In this document: one piece after another, positions 17,984 to 28,750 of the stretch | How positions within the stretch are numbered: the first letter of the stretch is position 1 | Layout of the letters: each line of letters starts with the position of its first letter | NCBI RefSeq assembly: GCF_900258475.1 | Contig: NZ_LT984888.1 | Location: 208,639-272,638, forward strand | Origin: Anaerococcus sp. Marseille-P3915 | GTDB lineage: Bacteria; Bacillota; Clostridia; Tissierellales; Peptoniphilaceae | Direction: 5' to 3' | DNA length: 64,000 nucleotides | Notes under the pieces: generated by a model | Told to the model about the DNA's origin: nothing | Databases searched by the model: none | Seen by the model: the letters and a program-made list of their open reading frames with translations, nothing else | Translations under genes and position numbers: made by a program

Positions 17984-19783
17984 ATGAAAAAAAGAAACGA
18001 AGTTGACCCAAAGGAAATTTGGGCTATTGAAGATTTATATGCTACAGATGAAGCCTTTTATGCTGATATAAAAAAACTTGGCGATATGGCTGATAAATTC
18101 AAGGAAGATTTCAAAGACCTAAAGACTGCTGATGATGTTTATAAGTCCCTTGAGGCCTATGCTGAGATTTCTGGCCTTACAGATAGGCTTGGCACTTTTT
18201 CTGGAATTTCTAAGGAAACAGACGCCACAGATGATGCCATGGCCAAAAGAGATGCCAAATTTGGCAGCGAATATGCAAAAATTGCGGCCACACTCTCTTT
18301 TTATGATTCAGCCTTAGTCAAGGTTGACCCAAAAATCCTAGACCAAGTGGCCAAAGACCACCCAGGCTATGAATATTACCTAAAAAGAGTGAAGGATGAG
18401 GCCAAATACCTATTAGATGAGAAGACAGAAGCAGCCCTTGCAGCCCTTGCCCCAACCTTTGATGCCCCATATGTAAACTACAATGACATGCGCTATGGGG
18501 ATATGGAATTTGAAAATATAAATTACAAGGGCGAGGAAGTTGTCCTAAACCACAACACCTTTGAGGAATACCTAGAAGGCGAGACCGACACAGAGCTTAG
18601 ACGTAAGGCCTTTGCAGATTATCACAAGGTCCTAGGAGCCTATCAAAACGCAGACGCATCAGTCTACAACACCCTTATCCAAAACGAAAAAATCATGGCA
18701 GACCTTCGTGGTTACAAGTCAGTTTTCCATTATCTCTTAGCTCGCCAAGATGTGGACTTTGATATTTATGAAAACCACATCGACATAATTATGGAAAAAC
18801 TTGCCCCAATCATGAGAAAATATGCTACAATCATCAAAAATCACTACGGCCTAGATGAAATGACCTATGCAGACCTAAAACTAGCTATAGACCCTGAATA
18901 TGAGCCACAGGTATCAATTGACCAGGCTAGAGATTATATAGTGGATGGCCTATCACCACTAGGTGAAGAATACATCGGCTACATGAAAAAGGCCTTTGCC
19001 GATAAGTGGATAGATTATTCACAAAACATAGGCAAGAGAACCGGTGCCTTCTGTGCATCCCCTTATGGATCCCATCCATTTATCATGACTACTTACAACA
19101 ATTCCATGAGCCAAGTCATGACCCTCGCCCACGAACTAGGTCACGCAGGCCAAGGAATTTTGTCAAATGACAATCAAAATGCCCTATCAAATGACATGTC
19201 CATGTACTTTGTAGAAGCTCCATCCACAGCCAATGAAATAACCATGGAAAGATACCTCCTAAAGAAGGCAGAAGACGATAGGGAAAAACTTTGGGTCTTA
19301 GCCACAATGATAGGTAAGACCTACTACCACAATTTCGTAACCCACTACCTCGAGGCAGCCTTCCAAAGAGAAGTCTATAGGAGAGTAGATAGGGGAGAAA
19401 GCCTAGGAGCAGAAGACTTTAACACTATCTTTAGAGAAAAACTAGAGGAATTCTGGGGGGATTCTGTAAAACTAAACGAGGGAGCAGAACTCACCTGGAT
19501 GAGACAGCCTCACTACTACATGGGTCTTTACTCCTTCACCTACCAAGCAGGCCTTACAGTAGGAACAGCCATCTCAGAAAAAATAGTCCACGGAACAGAA
19601 GAAGACAGAAAAACCTGGCTAGAAGTCCTAAAAATGGGCGGCTCACGTGGTCCAATAGAGCTAGCCAAAGCTGCTGGAGTAGATATGTCCACAACCAAGC
19701 CAATAGAAGATGCCATCGACTTTATCGGGGAAATTGTTGATCAGATAGATGAATTGATGGGTAAGCTTGATATGTATAAATAA
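17984..19783 (+). CDS. pepF: oligoendopeptidase F
   Basis: 599-residue M3B zinc metallopeptidase cutting short oligopeptides in the cytoplasm. The zinc motif HELGH is at residues 383-387, with the downstream third ligand region in EAPSTANEITMERYLL; the C-terminal PIELAKAAGVDMSTTKPIEDA is family-typical. A GTG-started frame begins at 17927, but AAGGAGG at 17971-17977 places the start at ATG 17984. The leader contains the second copy of a duplicated 70-bp segment with a TTCTCA/TGAGAA hairpin. Single-gene transcript with structured flanks. Confidence 0.96.
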   Translation: MKKRNEVDPKEIWAIEDLYATDEAFYADIKKLGDMADKFKEDFKDLKTADDVYKSLEAYAEISGLTDRLGTFSGISKETDATDDAMAKRDAKFGSEYAKIAATLSFYDSALVKVDPKILDQVAKDHPGYEYYLKRVKDEAKYLLDEKTEAALAALAPTFDAPYVNYNDMRYGDMEFENINYKGEEVVLNHNTFEEYLEGETDTELRRKAFADYHKVLGAYQNADASVYNTLIQNEKIMADLRGYKSVFHYLLARQDVDFDIYENHIDIIMEKLAPIMRKYATIIKNHYGLDEMTYADLKLAIDPEYEPQVSIDQARDYIVDGLSPLGEEYIGYMKKAFADKWIDYSQNIGKRTGAFCASPYGSHPFIMTTYNNSMSQVMTLAHELGHAGQGILSNDNQNALSNDMSMYFVEAPSTANEITMERYLLKKAEDDREKLWVLATMIGKTYYHNFVTHYLEAAFQREVYRRVDRGESLGAEDFNTIFREKLEEFWGDSVKLNEGAELTWMRQPHYYMGLYSFTYQAGLTVGTAISEKIVHGTEEDRKTWLEVLKMGGSRGPIELAKAAGVDMSTTKPIEDAIDFIGEIVDQIDELMGKLDMYK

Positions 19784-19811
19784 AGGGGTTTTCCCATCCG
19801 AGATAATGGTA

Positions 19812-19951
19812 GTAAAAACTTTTACTAAAGTATCAGACCTTCCATCAATTTGATTTCATCAAATCGGGATAGGACTTCAGTTTGCAAAGTTTTTACGGTT
19901 TTCAAAATTTCTCAAGGTGCAATGCACCGCAGAAGAAATTTATGAAAAACC
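19812..19951 (+). repeat. two consecutive long stem-loops after pepF
   Basis: Perfect 11-bp arms GTAAAAACTTT (19812-19822) and AAAGTTTTTAC (19886-19896) enclose a second hairpin ATTTGAT/ATCAAAT. A further long hairpin runs 19897-19951 (GGTTTTCA with TGAAAAACC, inner GGTGC/GCACC). May act as pepF mRNA 3' structure or be a small mobile-type repeat. Confidence 0.55.
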
Positions 19952-19992
19952 TTATTTAATTTTGAACTAGCCCGTCCGGCTCGGGGAGGACC

Positions 19993-20030
19993 GATGTGAC
20001 GAATAGGAGCATTGATTGTAAAAAGATTAC
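19993..20030. repeat. inverted repeat, right partner of 17711-17755
   Basis: About 38 bases matching the reverse complement of the left copy, so pepF sits between inverted repeats. Confidence 0.65.
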
Positions 20031-20089
20031 GTTCTCTACAAAATTTTCTCGAAAATTTTGCGTTTATTTGTTTTTAATAACAAATTCTA

Positions 20090-20390
20090 TATCTTTTATA
20101 TGTTTGCTTTATTTACAATTGAATCTTCGTTTCTAGGGGAGGCCCAAGGACCCTTCCGCATGGGTCCTCATCGGACGGAAACCCGTTTGCTACGCAAACT
20201 TCTTCGTGCTACCTCACTATGTTTCCGGCATAAACGCCCCAAATCAAGGGGCGTTTATGTCCCCCTTACACCCCCACTTCGCTACACCCTCCAAGCGGCC
20301 CCTTGAGCGGGGAGCATGAGCAGATGTTTGCCTTTGGCAAACTCTCGTTGGATTTGTGGATTGGTCTTCGGAGTTTATGCTAAATTCTGA
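20090..20390 (+). repeat. GC-rich dispersed repeat, copy A
   Basis: Shares TATTTAC-ATTGAATCTTCGT, then CTTCCGCATGG, GCGGCCCC, AGCGGGGAGCAT and GTTTGCCTT-GGCAA with 50.17-50.34 kb. This copy carries an extra hairpin ATAAACGCCCC/GGGGCGTTTAT (about 20230-20260). Base composition is far richer in G and C than its surroundings. Confidence 0.75.
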
Positions 20391-20544
20391 AAGTGTGTTT
20401 TATTAGGCTTTTTAAGAATGTATTTACTTTTACAATGTTTAATAAAGAAACACTTATATTTTTTTGTCATTCTGACGAATGGCATAAGGAAGAATTTCAT
20501 ATAGGCTAGTCATGTAAGCTATTAGTAAAAATAAACATTATCAA

Positions 20545-20585
20545 AATCTTGCCTCCCTTTTTTTGGGAGGTTTTTGTTTTTTTAA
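20545..20585 (+). terminator. intrinsic terminator of an unassigned transcript
   Basis: GCCTCCC, a seven-T loop, GGGAGG, then TTTTTGTTTTTTT. No gene ends nearby on the plus strand, so it may end a non-coding RNA or read-through from the repeat region. Confidence 0.7.
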
Positions 20586-20797
20586 AAATCTTTTTATTTC
20601 TTTTAATTCTCTACAACAAAACTTAGAGTAGTATGATAAAAAACTTGTCAATATCTTTAAAATTTGAAAATGGTGTGTTTAGCTCTTTTTCTTGCTTTTT
20701 GGTAAAGATGTTCAATAAAACTAAAAAGATATTGAATTAGTGAATTAAAGCGATTGTTAAATTCGTGTTAAGTATTGAAATTAAGAGGGTTTGGTCC

Positions 20798-20826
20798 TTG
20801 AATTGTTTTCCTAATTCCGGTATGAT
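20798..20826 (+). promoter_or_regulatory. sigma-A-type promoter of the surface protein gene
   Basis: TTGAAT, 17-bp spacer, TATGAT; initiation near 20833 would give a 66-base leader ending in the GAAAGGAAA ribosome site before ATG 20900. Confidence 0.65.
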
Positions 20827-20899
20827 ATTTAACATGTAAATTTAGAATTATTTTAATATATATTGCAATAATTAAATGTAGATAAAAGAAAGGAAAGCT

Positions 20900-23800
20900 A
20901 TGAATAAGAAACAAAACCTCCTAGCCATAGCCATATCCGCCTCCTTTATTATAGGTGGGGCAAATGTGGCTCAAGCTAGTGAAAACACGACTGCTCCGGT
21001 TGTTGAAGAAAACATTACTAGTCAAAACACTCCTAGTGCTGTAAATCAAGATAATCAAGCAGCAAATGTAAATACTCCTCAAGGAAATGATGAAAAAGAG
21101 GAAGAAAAGGAAGAAAAACAGACTCCAAATATCAAGCAAGATGCCCAGACCGAAGAAGAAGCTTTTGACATGTCTGATGCAAGTCTTGTTGATGCCCAAG
21201 GAGCTGGAGAAGGTGAAGCTGCTAAAGAAGAAGATAAACATATCCAAAAAGCAACTGACCCAAATTATGGTGAAGATGAAGGAAAAATAAAGGACTACAA
21301 TAAATCTGAACGTTATAAGGAAACGGACCTACAGCCGGGAGATACAAATCAAGAAAGTAATATAACCGATCAAGGTGAAGCAAAAGATGGTTTAGAATTT
21401 AATACTAAGAACCCATCCGCAGATACCTCAAGTAAGACTGAATATGGTTACCAAATTACCATAGACAAGAAGACAGGTCAAAGAACCTATACTAAGGTTT
21501 ATGTTACGGATTCTGGTCTTATACCTGTTGATGAAGGCGAAAAACAAATGATGGACAAAGGGGAGAAATTAACTTCTGAATCTCCTGATGTAACCTATAA
21601 GCCAAATGAAAATACAAAAATTACGGCTTCTAGGTCACAAAGAAATTTGAATTATGAGGCCAGTGAAGAAACCTTAAAGCATATAAATAACAAGGATAAT
21701 GACTTCACTTCTCTTGGCTTTGAAGATAATTACACATCAGACAATCCAAGAGTGAAGTTTTTTAAAGGCAGCTTTGCTTTAGGTTACAAGGTAAACCCAT
21801 GGCCAAATGAAAATGATAAGCTTGAGCAATTAAAATTAAATGGCCAGTACAATGAAAAGGTCTTTGTCCAAGGTCAAGAAATCGATACAGGTATAAAGGT
21901 AGATAATATAGATGAAAGTGCCAAGGAAAGACTAGTCGGTCAAGTCTATAACCCTATTACAGGAAAAGTTGTTCCGGGAGCAAGTGCCTATATTAAAAAC
22001 GGAACTATCCATATCCAGATGCCAGAAGGCGCCCTAAAGAAGGATAAATCTGGCAAGACTGTTATCAATGACGATTCTATCTTCAATACAGATGACTACA
22101 AGGCCCTTCAAAACCTTGATGTCAAATTCTTTGCCCGTCCAAGAACAGCTGAAGAATTTACAAAGATAGCAGAAACACCAGACGAATTTGGTGAAAAAGG
22201 AACATACACAGGCTCAGAAGCTGGTACTGCCGACATCAATCATAAGGGAAAAAATGTCACAATCGACAAGCAAGGCATAGACCGCTACGACCACTACAAC
22301 CTAATTGGTGGATTTAAGCTAAACCTAGATGATACAAGATACTATGACCAATCTTTTGAAGATGAAGACGGAAAAGGTACAGAAGGTAGAACTTATTTAG
22401 ACGTAAAGCCAGGCAAGGATTTTACAGTTAAAATGTCTAAGCCAACCAAGCCAAGTGAAACTGATAAGTCTGCGGAAGAGATGAATGAAGCTGATAAAAA
22501 GGGAGAAGCTTCCGGTAGAATCATTATGGACTTCATCAACAAGGAAAATGAAGGCAAGGCAGAAAAAGATAAGTGGAAATTAGAAGTTGACCCCCATGAT
22601 ATTTCTAAATTTACAGTTAAACCTCCGAAATCCGCCAAGGCTGGAGACTTTATCGCTGTTCCTGTAGAATACACTTACACAAACGGCTCAAAGGACGTTC
22701 ACTATTTCCATTTTGTAGTTAAAGAATCGACTTATATCAAGCCGGAATACGACGCCCAAGTAAACTTCCCAGTAAATGAACAAACATCAGAGGCCACAGT
22801 AGCACAAGATACTAAGAGAATTTCACCGGACCACTATACGCTTCCGGATACTCTAGAAACTGACGAAGCGGGTAACAAGCTAGCTACAGATGATAAGGGA
22901 AATAAATGGACTGTAAAAGTTGATGAAAAAACAGGTAAGGTTACTGCGAAACCAGTGGACCCTACAGCATTTGATGGTGGTGAAAAACTTACAGTACCTG
23001 TAATATCTCATTATGTAGATAAACAAAAGCCGGGAGAAGACATCACCGAAGAAGCTAATGCCTACTTCGTAATCGAAGAAAAGGCAAATATGACCCCTCG
23101 CTACAATGCCAGGGCAGGTAAATCAGGAGATAAGCTTTCTTCAGATGTTATCTTAAATACAGAAGATAAGTACAACAGAAGACCAGGCAAGTACACCCTA
23201 GATTCTCCAACATACACAGACGATAAAGGCAATACTTGGAATGTATCTATAGATGAAGAAACAGGTAAGGTAACAGCAACTGTACCAAATGAAGAAGAAG
23301 GAAAGAAAATCGACGGAGCCCTCCTAAATGTACCAGTAACAGCCCACTACTATGAAGAAGACGCAGAAGGAAACAAGGTTGAAGCTGGCACAAAGACAAC
23401 AGAAGTCCAATTTGTGGCCTATGGTACAAATGGAAAAGTTGAAAAAACTGAAGAGATTCCGTTTGACACTATAGTTAAAAAAGATCCTGAACTTAAAAAA
23501 GGCGAAATCAAAGTCATAACCGAGGGTGAAAAAGGATCTAAGAAAGTAACCTACACTATCGAAGATTCAAAAATTACAGATACTAAAGAAGAAGAATTAA
23601 AAGCACCACAAGAACGCTTAATCCATGTAGGTGAAGGTGTAGCAGATGGCAACCATGAAATAAAAGAAAGTTCAGAAATTGCATTTGAAACAGAAATCCA
23701 ATTTGATGACTCCTTAGCTCCAGGTGAAACAAAAGTTGAGCAGGAAGGAGAGCTAGGAAAGAAAACTAGGACTACAATAATAAATATTCAAGATGGTAAT

Positions 23801-26353
23801 GTCACAAGTACTGTAGTTGGGGACTATATAGTTAAAAAAGAGCCTGTTAAAAAGATTATCAAAGTAGGTAGAAATACCGAAGGCAAGGTAGAACACAAGG
23901 AAGAACTACCATTTAAATATAAGGTTGAAGAAGTAGATACACTTAAAAAGGGTGAATACAAGATTGTAAAACCAGGTAAGGTTGGAACAAAGACAACAAC
24001 TTGGACAATTAAAAACTCCAAAGTCGATGGTGAACCAACTGTCACAGAAGTTGGCGCAGAAGATGCCCTAATCCAAGTAGGTAAGGGAACTAACGATGGC
24101 ACTCACGAAGTAAAAGAAAAGAAAAATATAGATTATAAGACAATAATCGAATACGATGAGAACCTAGATGCTGGTCAACAAGAAGTTGTCAAAGAAGGAA
24201 ATCCAGGAGAACAAGAAAGAACAAATACACTTGTAATCAAGGATGGTCAAGTAACCGAAACTAAAGAAGGCGAATTCAAGACAACTAAGGAAGCAACCGA
24301 CAGGGTTGTAAAAATCGGTACAAAGCCTATTACCAAGGTAGTAGAAAAACCATTCAATACAGAATATGTCTATGACGAAAATATGGAAGCTGGTAAAACT
24401 GAAGAAGTAACACCAGGTAAGAATGGCAAGGTTACTATTACAACATCTTATGATAAGGACCAAAAGAAGGTTGTAACTTCTGAAACAGAAGAAGCTGGCC
24501 AAAATAGAGTTGTTAAAATCGGTGGAAAGACTAACGGAACTGAAAAAGTTAAGGAAGAGATTCCATTTGAAGTAGAAGTTAGAAAAGACCCATCACTTAA
24601 GAAGGGCGAATGGAAATACGCCAAAGATGATGAAGGCAATGAATTAAGAGGAGAAAAGGGAGAGCAAGAAAAAACTCTAACTATAGAAAACTCCAAGGTT
24701 ACAAAGACATCTGAACCAACAGTAACTAAAAAAGCTAAAAATGCAGTTGTCTTAGTTGGTGAAGGAACAAATGACGGTACTCATGAAATCAAAGAAAAGA
24801 AAGAATTACCTTTCGAAACTAGATATGAATACGATGACTCATTAGAACCAGGCGAAGAAAAAGTTGCTCAAGAAGGTAAGCCAGGACTAAAAGAAAGAAC
24901 AAACACTCTTGTAATCAAAGATGGCAAAGTTGTTGAAACTAAAGAAGGCGAATTTAAAACTATAACAGAGCCTGAAGAAAGAATTGTAAAAATCGGTAGA
25001 AAACCAACCGAAGGTGAAACTACAAAGACAATTGAAAGAGAAATCCCTTATGAAACTAAGGTAATCTATGACGAAAACCTTGAAGCTGGATTCCAAAAGA
25101 TTGAAAACGAAGGTAAGCCAGGCAAGGAAGAAGTTACAATTACCCAAAAGATAAAAGATTCTAAACCAGATGGAGAAGCAACAGAAACTACAAAAACTAT
25201 CACAGAAAAAGAAGATAGAGTAGTAAGAATCGGTGTTAAGCCAGTTGTTAAGGAAACTGAACTTGGTCATAATACAGAATACAGACACAACCCAGAGCTT
25301 AAAGCTGGCGAAGAGAAGGTAATCGAAGAAGGATCTAAGGGATCTGTAAAATATACCACAACCTTCAATAAGGAAACAGGTAAGCTTGAAGTCAAAGAAG
25401 AAAGAACTGAACCAAAGAACAAGGTTGTAGAATATGGTTCTAAGACTGACGGTGAGTTCAAATACGAAAGCGAAAAAGCTTACGACATCATCATTAGAGA
25501 AAATCCAAATCTTGAAGCTGGAAAAACTAATGTAATCCAAGAAGGTAAGCCAGGAAAAACTGAAACTACTGTTAAGATAGAAAATAGTAAGGAAGTATCT
25601 AGGGATACTAAGACAATCACAGAAAAACAAGATAAGATTATAGAAATCGGAACAAAGAACGTCTGCGAAATCCCACCTGCAAAACCTGATCCAAAAGACC
25701 CAAAACCAGAAGAAGATCCAAAGAATCCTCAACCAGAAGGACCAGAGGATCCAAAAAATCCAAAACCAAATGAACCAGGCACACCAGGCGGAAACAAGCC
25801 AAACGAACCAGGCACACCAGGTGAGAAACCAAACAAGCCAAATGAACCAGGCACACCAGGTGAGAAACCAAACAAGCCAAACGAACCAGGCACACCAGGT
25901 GAGAAACCAAACAAGCCAAACGAGCCAGGCACACCAGGTGAAAAACCAAACAAACCAAACGAGCCGGGCACACCAGGCGAGACACCAAACAAGCCAAATG
26001 AACCAGGTACTCCAGGTGAAAAACCAAACAAGCCAAATGAACCAGGCACACCAGGTGAAAAACCAAACAAGCCAAATGAACCAGGCACACCAGGCGAGAC
26101 ACCAAATAGGCCAAATGAGCCAGGTAAGCCAGGTGAATATCCTAAGACTCCACAAGGTCCAAAGGAAGATCCAAAGACTGAGGAAAAAGGAGAAGTAAGT
26201 ACTCCAGTTGATGATGAAAAACTTTCTAAGAAAGAAAACAAGTCAACAAATCCAAAAACAGGTATAGGATCAGTTGCACCAATAGTCACAAGCATGGGCA
26301 TATCAATAGCTGGACTTCTTGCAACTAAGAAAAAGAAAAAAGAAGACGAATAA
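20900..26353 (+). CDS. large wall-anchored surface protein with ten G5 domains
   Basis: 1817 residues. Signal peptide about 1-27 ([22 protein letters not shown]), an acidic spacer to about 150, a 700-residue N-terminal region with two similar modules near 615-840 (each with DDKGN-W-V-D-TGKVTA), then ten G5-type repeats of 68-80 residues over about 840-1590, each ending in a V-x-x-G signature such as RLIHVG or RVVKIG. A proline-rich stalk follows (about 1595-1760, 13-residue units [13 protein letters not shown]), then the sorting signal NPKTG near 1784 with a hydrophobic segment and KKKKKEDE tail. G5 domains occur in wall proteins and can bind zinc, N-acetylglucosamine or matrix polymers; adhesion or biofilm is the likely role. 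Own promoter and terminator. Confidence 0.93.
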   Translation: MNKKQNLLAIAISASFIIGGANVAQASENTTAPVVEENITSQNTPSAVNQDNQAANVNTPQGNDEKEEEKEEKQTPNIKQDAQTEEEAFDMSDASLVDAQGAGEGEAAKEEDKHIQKATDPNYGEDEGKIKDYNKSERYKETDLQPGDTNQESNITDQGEAKDGLEFNTKNPSADTSSKTEYGYQITIDKKTGQRTYTKVYVTDSGLIPVDEGEKQMMDKGEKLTSESPDVTYKPNENTKITASRSQRNLNYEASEETLKHINNKDNDFTSLGFEDNYTSDNPRVKFFKGSFALGYKVNPWPNENDKLEQLKLNGQYNEKVFVQGQEIDTGIKVDNIDESAKERLVGQVYNPITGKVVPGASAYIKNGTIHIQMPEGALKKDKSGKTVINDDSIFNTDDYKALQNLDVKFFARPRTAEEFTKIAETPDEFGEKGTYTGSEAGTADINHKGKNVTIDKQGIDRYDHYNLIGGFKLNLDDTRYYDQSFEDEDGKGTEGRTYLDVKPGKDFTVKMSKPTKPSETDKSAEEMNEADKKGEASGRIIMDFINKENEGKAEKDKWKLEVDPHDISKFTVKPPKSAKAGDFIAVPVEYTYTNGSKDVHYFHFVVKESTYIKPEYDAQVNFPVNEQTSEATVAQDTKRISPDHYTLPDTLETDEAGNKLATDDKGNKWTVKVDEKTGKVTAKPVDPTAFDGGEKLTVPVISHYVDKQKPGEDITEEANAYFVIEEKANMTPRYNARAGKSGDKLSSDVILNTEDKYNRRPGKYTLDSPTYTDDKGNTWNVSIDEETGKVTATVPNEEEGKKIDGALLNVPVTAHYYEEDAEGNKVEAGTKTTEVQFVAYGTNGKVEKTEEIPFDTIVKKDPELKKGEIKVITEGEKGSKKVTYTIEDSKITDTKEEELKAPQERLIHVGEGVADGNHEIKESSEIAFETEIQFDDSLAPGETKVEQEGELGKKTRTTIINIQDGNVTSTVVGDYIVKKEPVKKIIKVGRNTEGKVEHKEELPFKYKVEEVDTLKKGEYKIVKPGKVGTKTTTWTIKNSKVDGEPTVTEVGAEDALIQVGKGTNDGTHEVKEKKNIDYKTIIEYDENLDAGQQEVVKEGNPGEQERTNTLVIKDGQVTETKEGEFKTTKEATDRVVKIGTKPITKVVEKPFNTEYVYDENMEAGKTEEVTPGKNGKVTITTSYDKDQKKVVTSETEEAGQNRVVKIGGKTNGTEKVKEEIPFEVEVRKDPSLKKGEWKYAKDDEGNELRGEKGEQEKTLTIENSKVTKTSEPTVTKKAKNAVVLVGEGTNDGTHEIKEKKELPFETRYEYDDSLEPGEEKVAQEGKPGLKERTNTLVIKDGKVVETKEGEFKTITEPEERIVKIGRKPTEGETTKTIEREIPYETKVIYDENLEAGFQKIENEGKPGKEEVTITQKIKDSKPDGEATETTKTITEKEDRVVRIGVKPVVKETELGHNTEYRHNPELKAGEEKVIEEGSKGSVKYTTTFNKETGKLEVKEERTEPKNKVVEYGSKTDGEFKYESEKAYDIIIRENPNLEAGKTNVIQEGKPGKTETTVKIENSKEVSRDTKTITEKQDKIIEIGTKNVCEIPPAKPDPKDPKPEEDPKNPQPEGPEDPKNPKPNEPGTPGGNKPNEPGTPGEKPNKPNEPGTPGEKPNKPNEPGTPGEKPNKPNEPGTPGEKPNKPNEPGTPGETPNKPNEPGTPGEKPNKPNEPGTPGEKPNKPNEPGTPGETPNRPNEPGKPGEYPKTPQGPKEDPKTEEKGEVSTPVDDEKLSKKENKSTNPKTGIGSVAPIVTSMGISIAGLLATKKKKKEDE
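25770..26140 (+). repeat. 39-bp tandem repeat encoding the proline-rich stalk
   Basis: About ten units; units 2-9 are nearly identical and encode [13 protein letters not shown], with ETP variants in two of them. In-frame 39-bp periodicity makes the stalk length prone to change by slippage or recombination. Confidence 0.9.
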
Positions 26354-26359
26354 GTTTTC

Positions 26360-26401
26360 GATTAAAAAAGTAGGTAGGCACTAAGCCTCCTACTTTTTTT
26401 G
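26360..26401 (+). terminator. terminator of the surface protein gene
   Basis: GTAGGTAGGC and GCCTCCTAC pair around ACTAA, flanked by A and T runs (AAAAAA before, TTTTTTT after). Confidence 0.85.
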
Positions 26402-26529
26402 CGTGGAAATTATTAAATTATAAAGCTAAGATCCCCTTTCATTCCGACAGAAAAGCCGCTAGTCTTTGACGAAAAATCTCATAGATATAAGTTTGTAATG
26501 GAAAAATCTAAATAATCCCAAATATTCCC

Positions 26530-26573
26530 ACAAAAAATCAGCCTCCAAGCATTTGCCTGGGGCTGATTTTTCT
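26530..26573 (-). terminator. terminator of the signal peptidase operon
   Basis: Minus-strand AAAATCAGCC with GGCTGATTTTT around an inner AGGC/GCTT pairing; it ends in a T run. Confidence 0.75.
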
Positions 26574-27128
26574 TTAGTAGGTTTTTATTTTGTTTAGTGG
26601 GTAGATTCTCATGATGGCTTCGCCCACGAAGTTATCTTTGGAGACTGGGCCGAAGTTTCTGGAGTCGTTGGATTTAACCCTATTATCTCCTACTAGGAAA
26701 TACTCATCATCTCCTACAAACCAACCTGTCATTTCGCTTGTAGCTTCTGTTTCCATGCCCTCATCTAGGTAGTCTTCTTCTAACTTCTCATCATTTATAT
26801 AAAAGCTTCCGTCTTTGATCTCGACCATATCTCCTGGTAGACCGATCACTCTTTTGATATAAAGCTTCCAAGGCTCGGTTGGGGAGTGGAAGATGACTAT
26901 ATCGCCTCTCTTATAGCCTTTATTTAGGCTTTGTGGTAGCTTATTTACGACCATGATATCACCTGTGGCGAGTGTGTGGTCCATGGAATGACCTGATACT
27001 GCTGTAAGGCCTAGGACGAAGAATTTGATGGCAAAGACTATTAGAAAGATTGCCGCAAAGCTTTTGTAAAATTCCCAAATTCTGCTAAGTAAGCCTTGTT
27101 TATTTTTATTATCTTTATTATTTTCCAT
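26574..27128 (-). CDS. lepB: signal peptidase I
   Basis: 184-residue membrane-bound protease that removes signal peptides from exported proteins such as the adjacent surface protein. One N-terminal membrane helix (about 23-42), catalytic serine in GHSMDHTL (Ser48), catalytic lysine in YIKRVIGLPGD (Lys92), and the C-terminal box FLVGDNRVKSNDSR. ATG 27128 follows TAGGAGA, 9 bp after the aminopeptidase stop, so the two genes form one transcript. Short length is normal for Gram-positive SipS-type enzymes. Confidence 0.96.
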   Translation of the reverse strand: MENNKDNKNKQGLLSRIWEFYKSFAAIFLIVFAIKFFVLGLTAVSGHSMDHTLATGDIMVVNKLPQSLNKGYKRGDIVIFHSPTEPWKLYIKRVIGLPGDMVEIKDGSFYINDEKLEEDYLDEGMETEATSEMTGWFVGDDEYFLVGDNRVKSNDSRNFGPVSKDNFVGEAIMRIYPLNKIKTY

Positions 27129-27137
27129 ATTTGTCTC

Positions 27138-28157
27138 CTATCTTTGGATGAAGTCAACTAAGAGGTCAAATAGGCCCTTGATTGCCTTCTCGTGAGTCCT
27201 CTCATAGCCGTGGCTTGCTGCTACACCGCATCCCACTAGGGCGTGCCTATAGTCATAATCACTTGCTACAGCAGCTGATGCATCAGATCCGTAGAATGGG
27301 TAAATATCTACTCCGTAGTCTATGCCGACCTTTTTGGCAGTGGCTATTAAATCATTTGTTAGGTCATAATTATAAGGACCTGACGAATCCTTGGCACAAA
27401 TTGATACCTTAAGCTCATCGCAGGTTAGGTCATCATGGACTACTCCCATATCGACTGCGACCATATCAGAAATGCCAGCAGGGTGTCCAGCACTTGCCCC
27501 ATGGCCTACTTCTTCATAGACTGTAAACATCATGTATAAAGGACGGTTTATCTTTATATCCTTATCCTTAATTTCCTTGGCTAGGGCAAGGAGGATGCCT
27601 GCTGAGGCCTTATCATCTAGGTGGCGGCTTTTGACAAAGCCATTGTCTATCCTAAATCTAGGGTCAAGGGAGATGAAGTCACCATTTTCTATGCCTAGGG
27701 CCTGAGTTTCTTCCGCAGAATGGGTGATGGCATCTATTACTACTTCCATGGTTGTGTCATCACGTTTGGCCTCTCTTGGGTCAGATGAGCCGTGGACTGC
27801 AGGATTATTTAACCTGCATACTCCTGTGTATTCCTTGCCAGATCTGGTGTGGATTTTGACATTTTCAAATTCTACAAAATTATAAGGAAAACCACCTATT
27901 GTAGTTAATTTTAGGGCGCCATTGGCCTTTATTGACCTAACCATAAGGCCTAAAGTATCGACATGGGCTGATAAAAGTAGGCCATTATTTCCTTCCATTT
28001 CATTTATTGGGACTATGACATTGCCCTTATTATTTGTGTAAGGCTTATAGCCTAGCTTTTCAAACTCATCGCAAAGGTATTTTGTGGCCTTCATGGTAAA
28101 GCCTGTTGGTGATGGGGTATTTACTAAATCTTTTATATAATTTGTGATTGTATTCAT
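27138..28157 (-). CDS. M42 family metallo-aminopeptidase
   Basis: 339-residue cytosolic dinuclear metal aminopeptidase (glutamyl aminopeptidase/FrvX group). Metal-site motifs: SAHVDTLG (His65, Asp67), DDKAS, and the catalytic EEVGHG, with late SDASAA and ASHGYERTH. Trims peptides delivered by PepF-like enzymes. Upstream of and co-transcribed with lepB. ATG 28157 follows AAAGGAAG. Confidence 0.94.
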   Translation of the reverse strand: MNTITNYIKDLVNTPSPTGFTMKATKYLCDEFEKLGYKPYTNNKGNVIVPINEMEGNNGLLLSAHVDTLGLMVRSIKANGALKLTTIGGFPYNFVEFENVKIHTRSGKEYTGVCRLNNPAVHGSSDPREAKRDDTTMEVVIDAITHSAEETQALGIENGDFISLDPRFRIDNGFVKSRHLDDKASAGILLALAKEIKDKDIKINRPLYMMFTVYEEVGHGASAGHPAGISDMVAVDMGVVHDDLTCDELKVSICAKDSSGPYNYDLTNDLIATAKKVGIDYGVDIYPFYGSDASAAVASDYDYRHALVGCGVAASHGYERTHEKAIKGLFDLLVDFIQR

Positions 28158-28235
28158 ATTCTTCCTTTCTTTTCTCGGGTATAATCTAATATAAATACTA
28201 TATTATAAATTGCGATAAAACCAAAGGAGTTTTAT

Positions 28236-28742
28236 ATGAAAAAATACTATTTTAAGGAAAAATTTTTCAAAATCACTGACAAATATTGGATTATGGATGA
28301 AAATAATGACAAGGCCTTTTATCTGGACCAAGATTTTACCTTTTTTGGCTACAGGTCAAGGGTTTATGATAGGGATATGAAGGAGGCCTTTAAGGTTGAG
28401 AGAAAAATCTTATCCTTTTTGCTTACTTATTTTGTAGATTTTAAGGATGGAAGCCAAATGACTATCAAGTCTAGGCTAAGTTTTTTGAGAAGGAAGGTCG
28501 ATATAGAGACAGATTTTGGGACCATTAATCTTAAGGGATCTATTTGGGATTATAATTTTGATATAAGTCTTGATGGGAAAAAGATTGGGGAGATTTCTAA
28601 GGTATTTTTCGCCATGACTGACCAGTACGAGCTAAGGGTCCTAGATGAAGCTTACACAGAAGCTATGCTTGCCCTTGTCATTTGCCTAAATAATATCAAG
28701 GATAGCGAAGCTGCTGCAGCTGCAAATTCTGCTAATAACTAG
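28236..28742 (+). CDS. LURP-one-related family protein
   Basis: 168 residues with the Tubby-like LURP-one barrel pattern: YYFKEKFFKITDKYWI, then YLDQDFTFFGYRSRVYD, FGTINLKGSIWDYNF and ISKVFFAMTDQYEL. Members are cytoplasmic, possibly lipid or phospholipid-associated; bacterial function is unknown. Start supported by AAAGGAG. Followed after 8 bp by the next gene, so it is probably the first of a two-gene transcript. Confidence 0.85.
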   Translation: MKKYYFKEKFFKITDKYWIMDENNDKAFYLDQDFTFFGYRSRVYDRDMKEAFKVERKILSFLLTYFVDFKDGSQMTIKSRLSFLRRKVDIETDFGTINLKGSIWDYNFDISLDGKKIGEISKVFFAMTDQYELRVLDEAYTEAMLALVICLNNIKDSEAAAAANSANN

Positions 28743-28750
28743 GAGGACTT

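Larger units (their letters stand above)
19784..20899. other. 1.1-kb non-coding region between pepF and the surface protein gene
   Basis: In order: two long stem-loops (19812-19951), the right inverted repeat (19993-20030), a GC-rich dispersed repeat (20090-20390), a fragment resembling 7.9 kb (about 20465-20500), a terminator (20549-20583) and the promoter of the surface protein gene. No convincing gene; the 20058 frame lies inside the repeat. Confidence 0.6.

Noticed and set aside
20058-20306. 82-codon frame after pepF
   Set aside because: It lies in the GC-rich dispersed repeat, without a ribosome site, and is not conserved in the 50-kb copy.
24887-26301. Long minus-strand frames opposite the surface protein stalk and G5 region (up to 422 codons)
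   Set aside because: They are mirror images of the repetitive plus-strand gene (Trp/Phe/Cys- or Pro/Gly-rich repeats), lack ribosome sites, and the plus-strand gene has signal peptide, domains and sorting signal.
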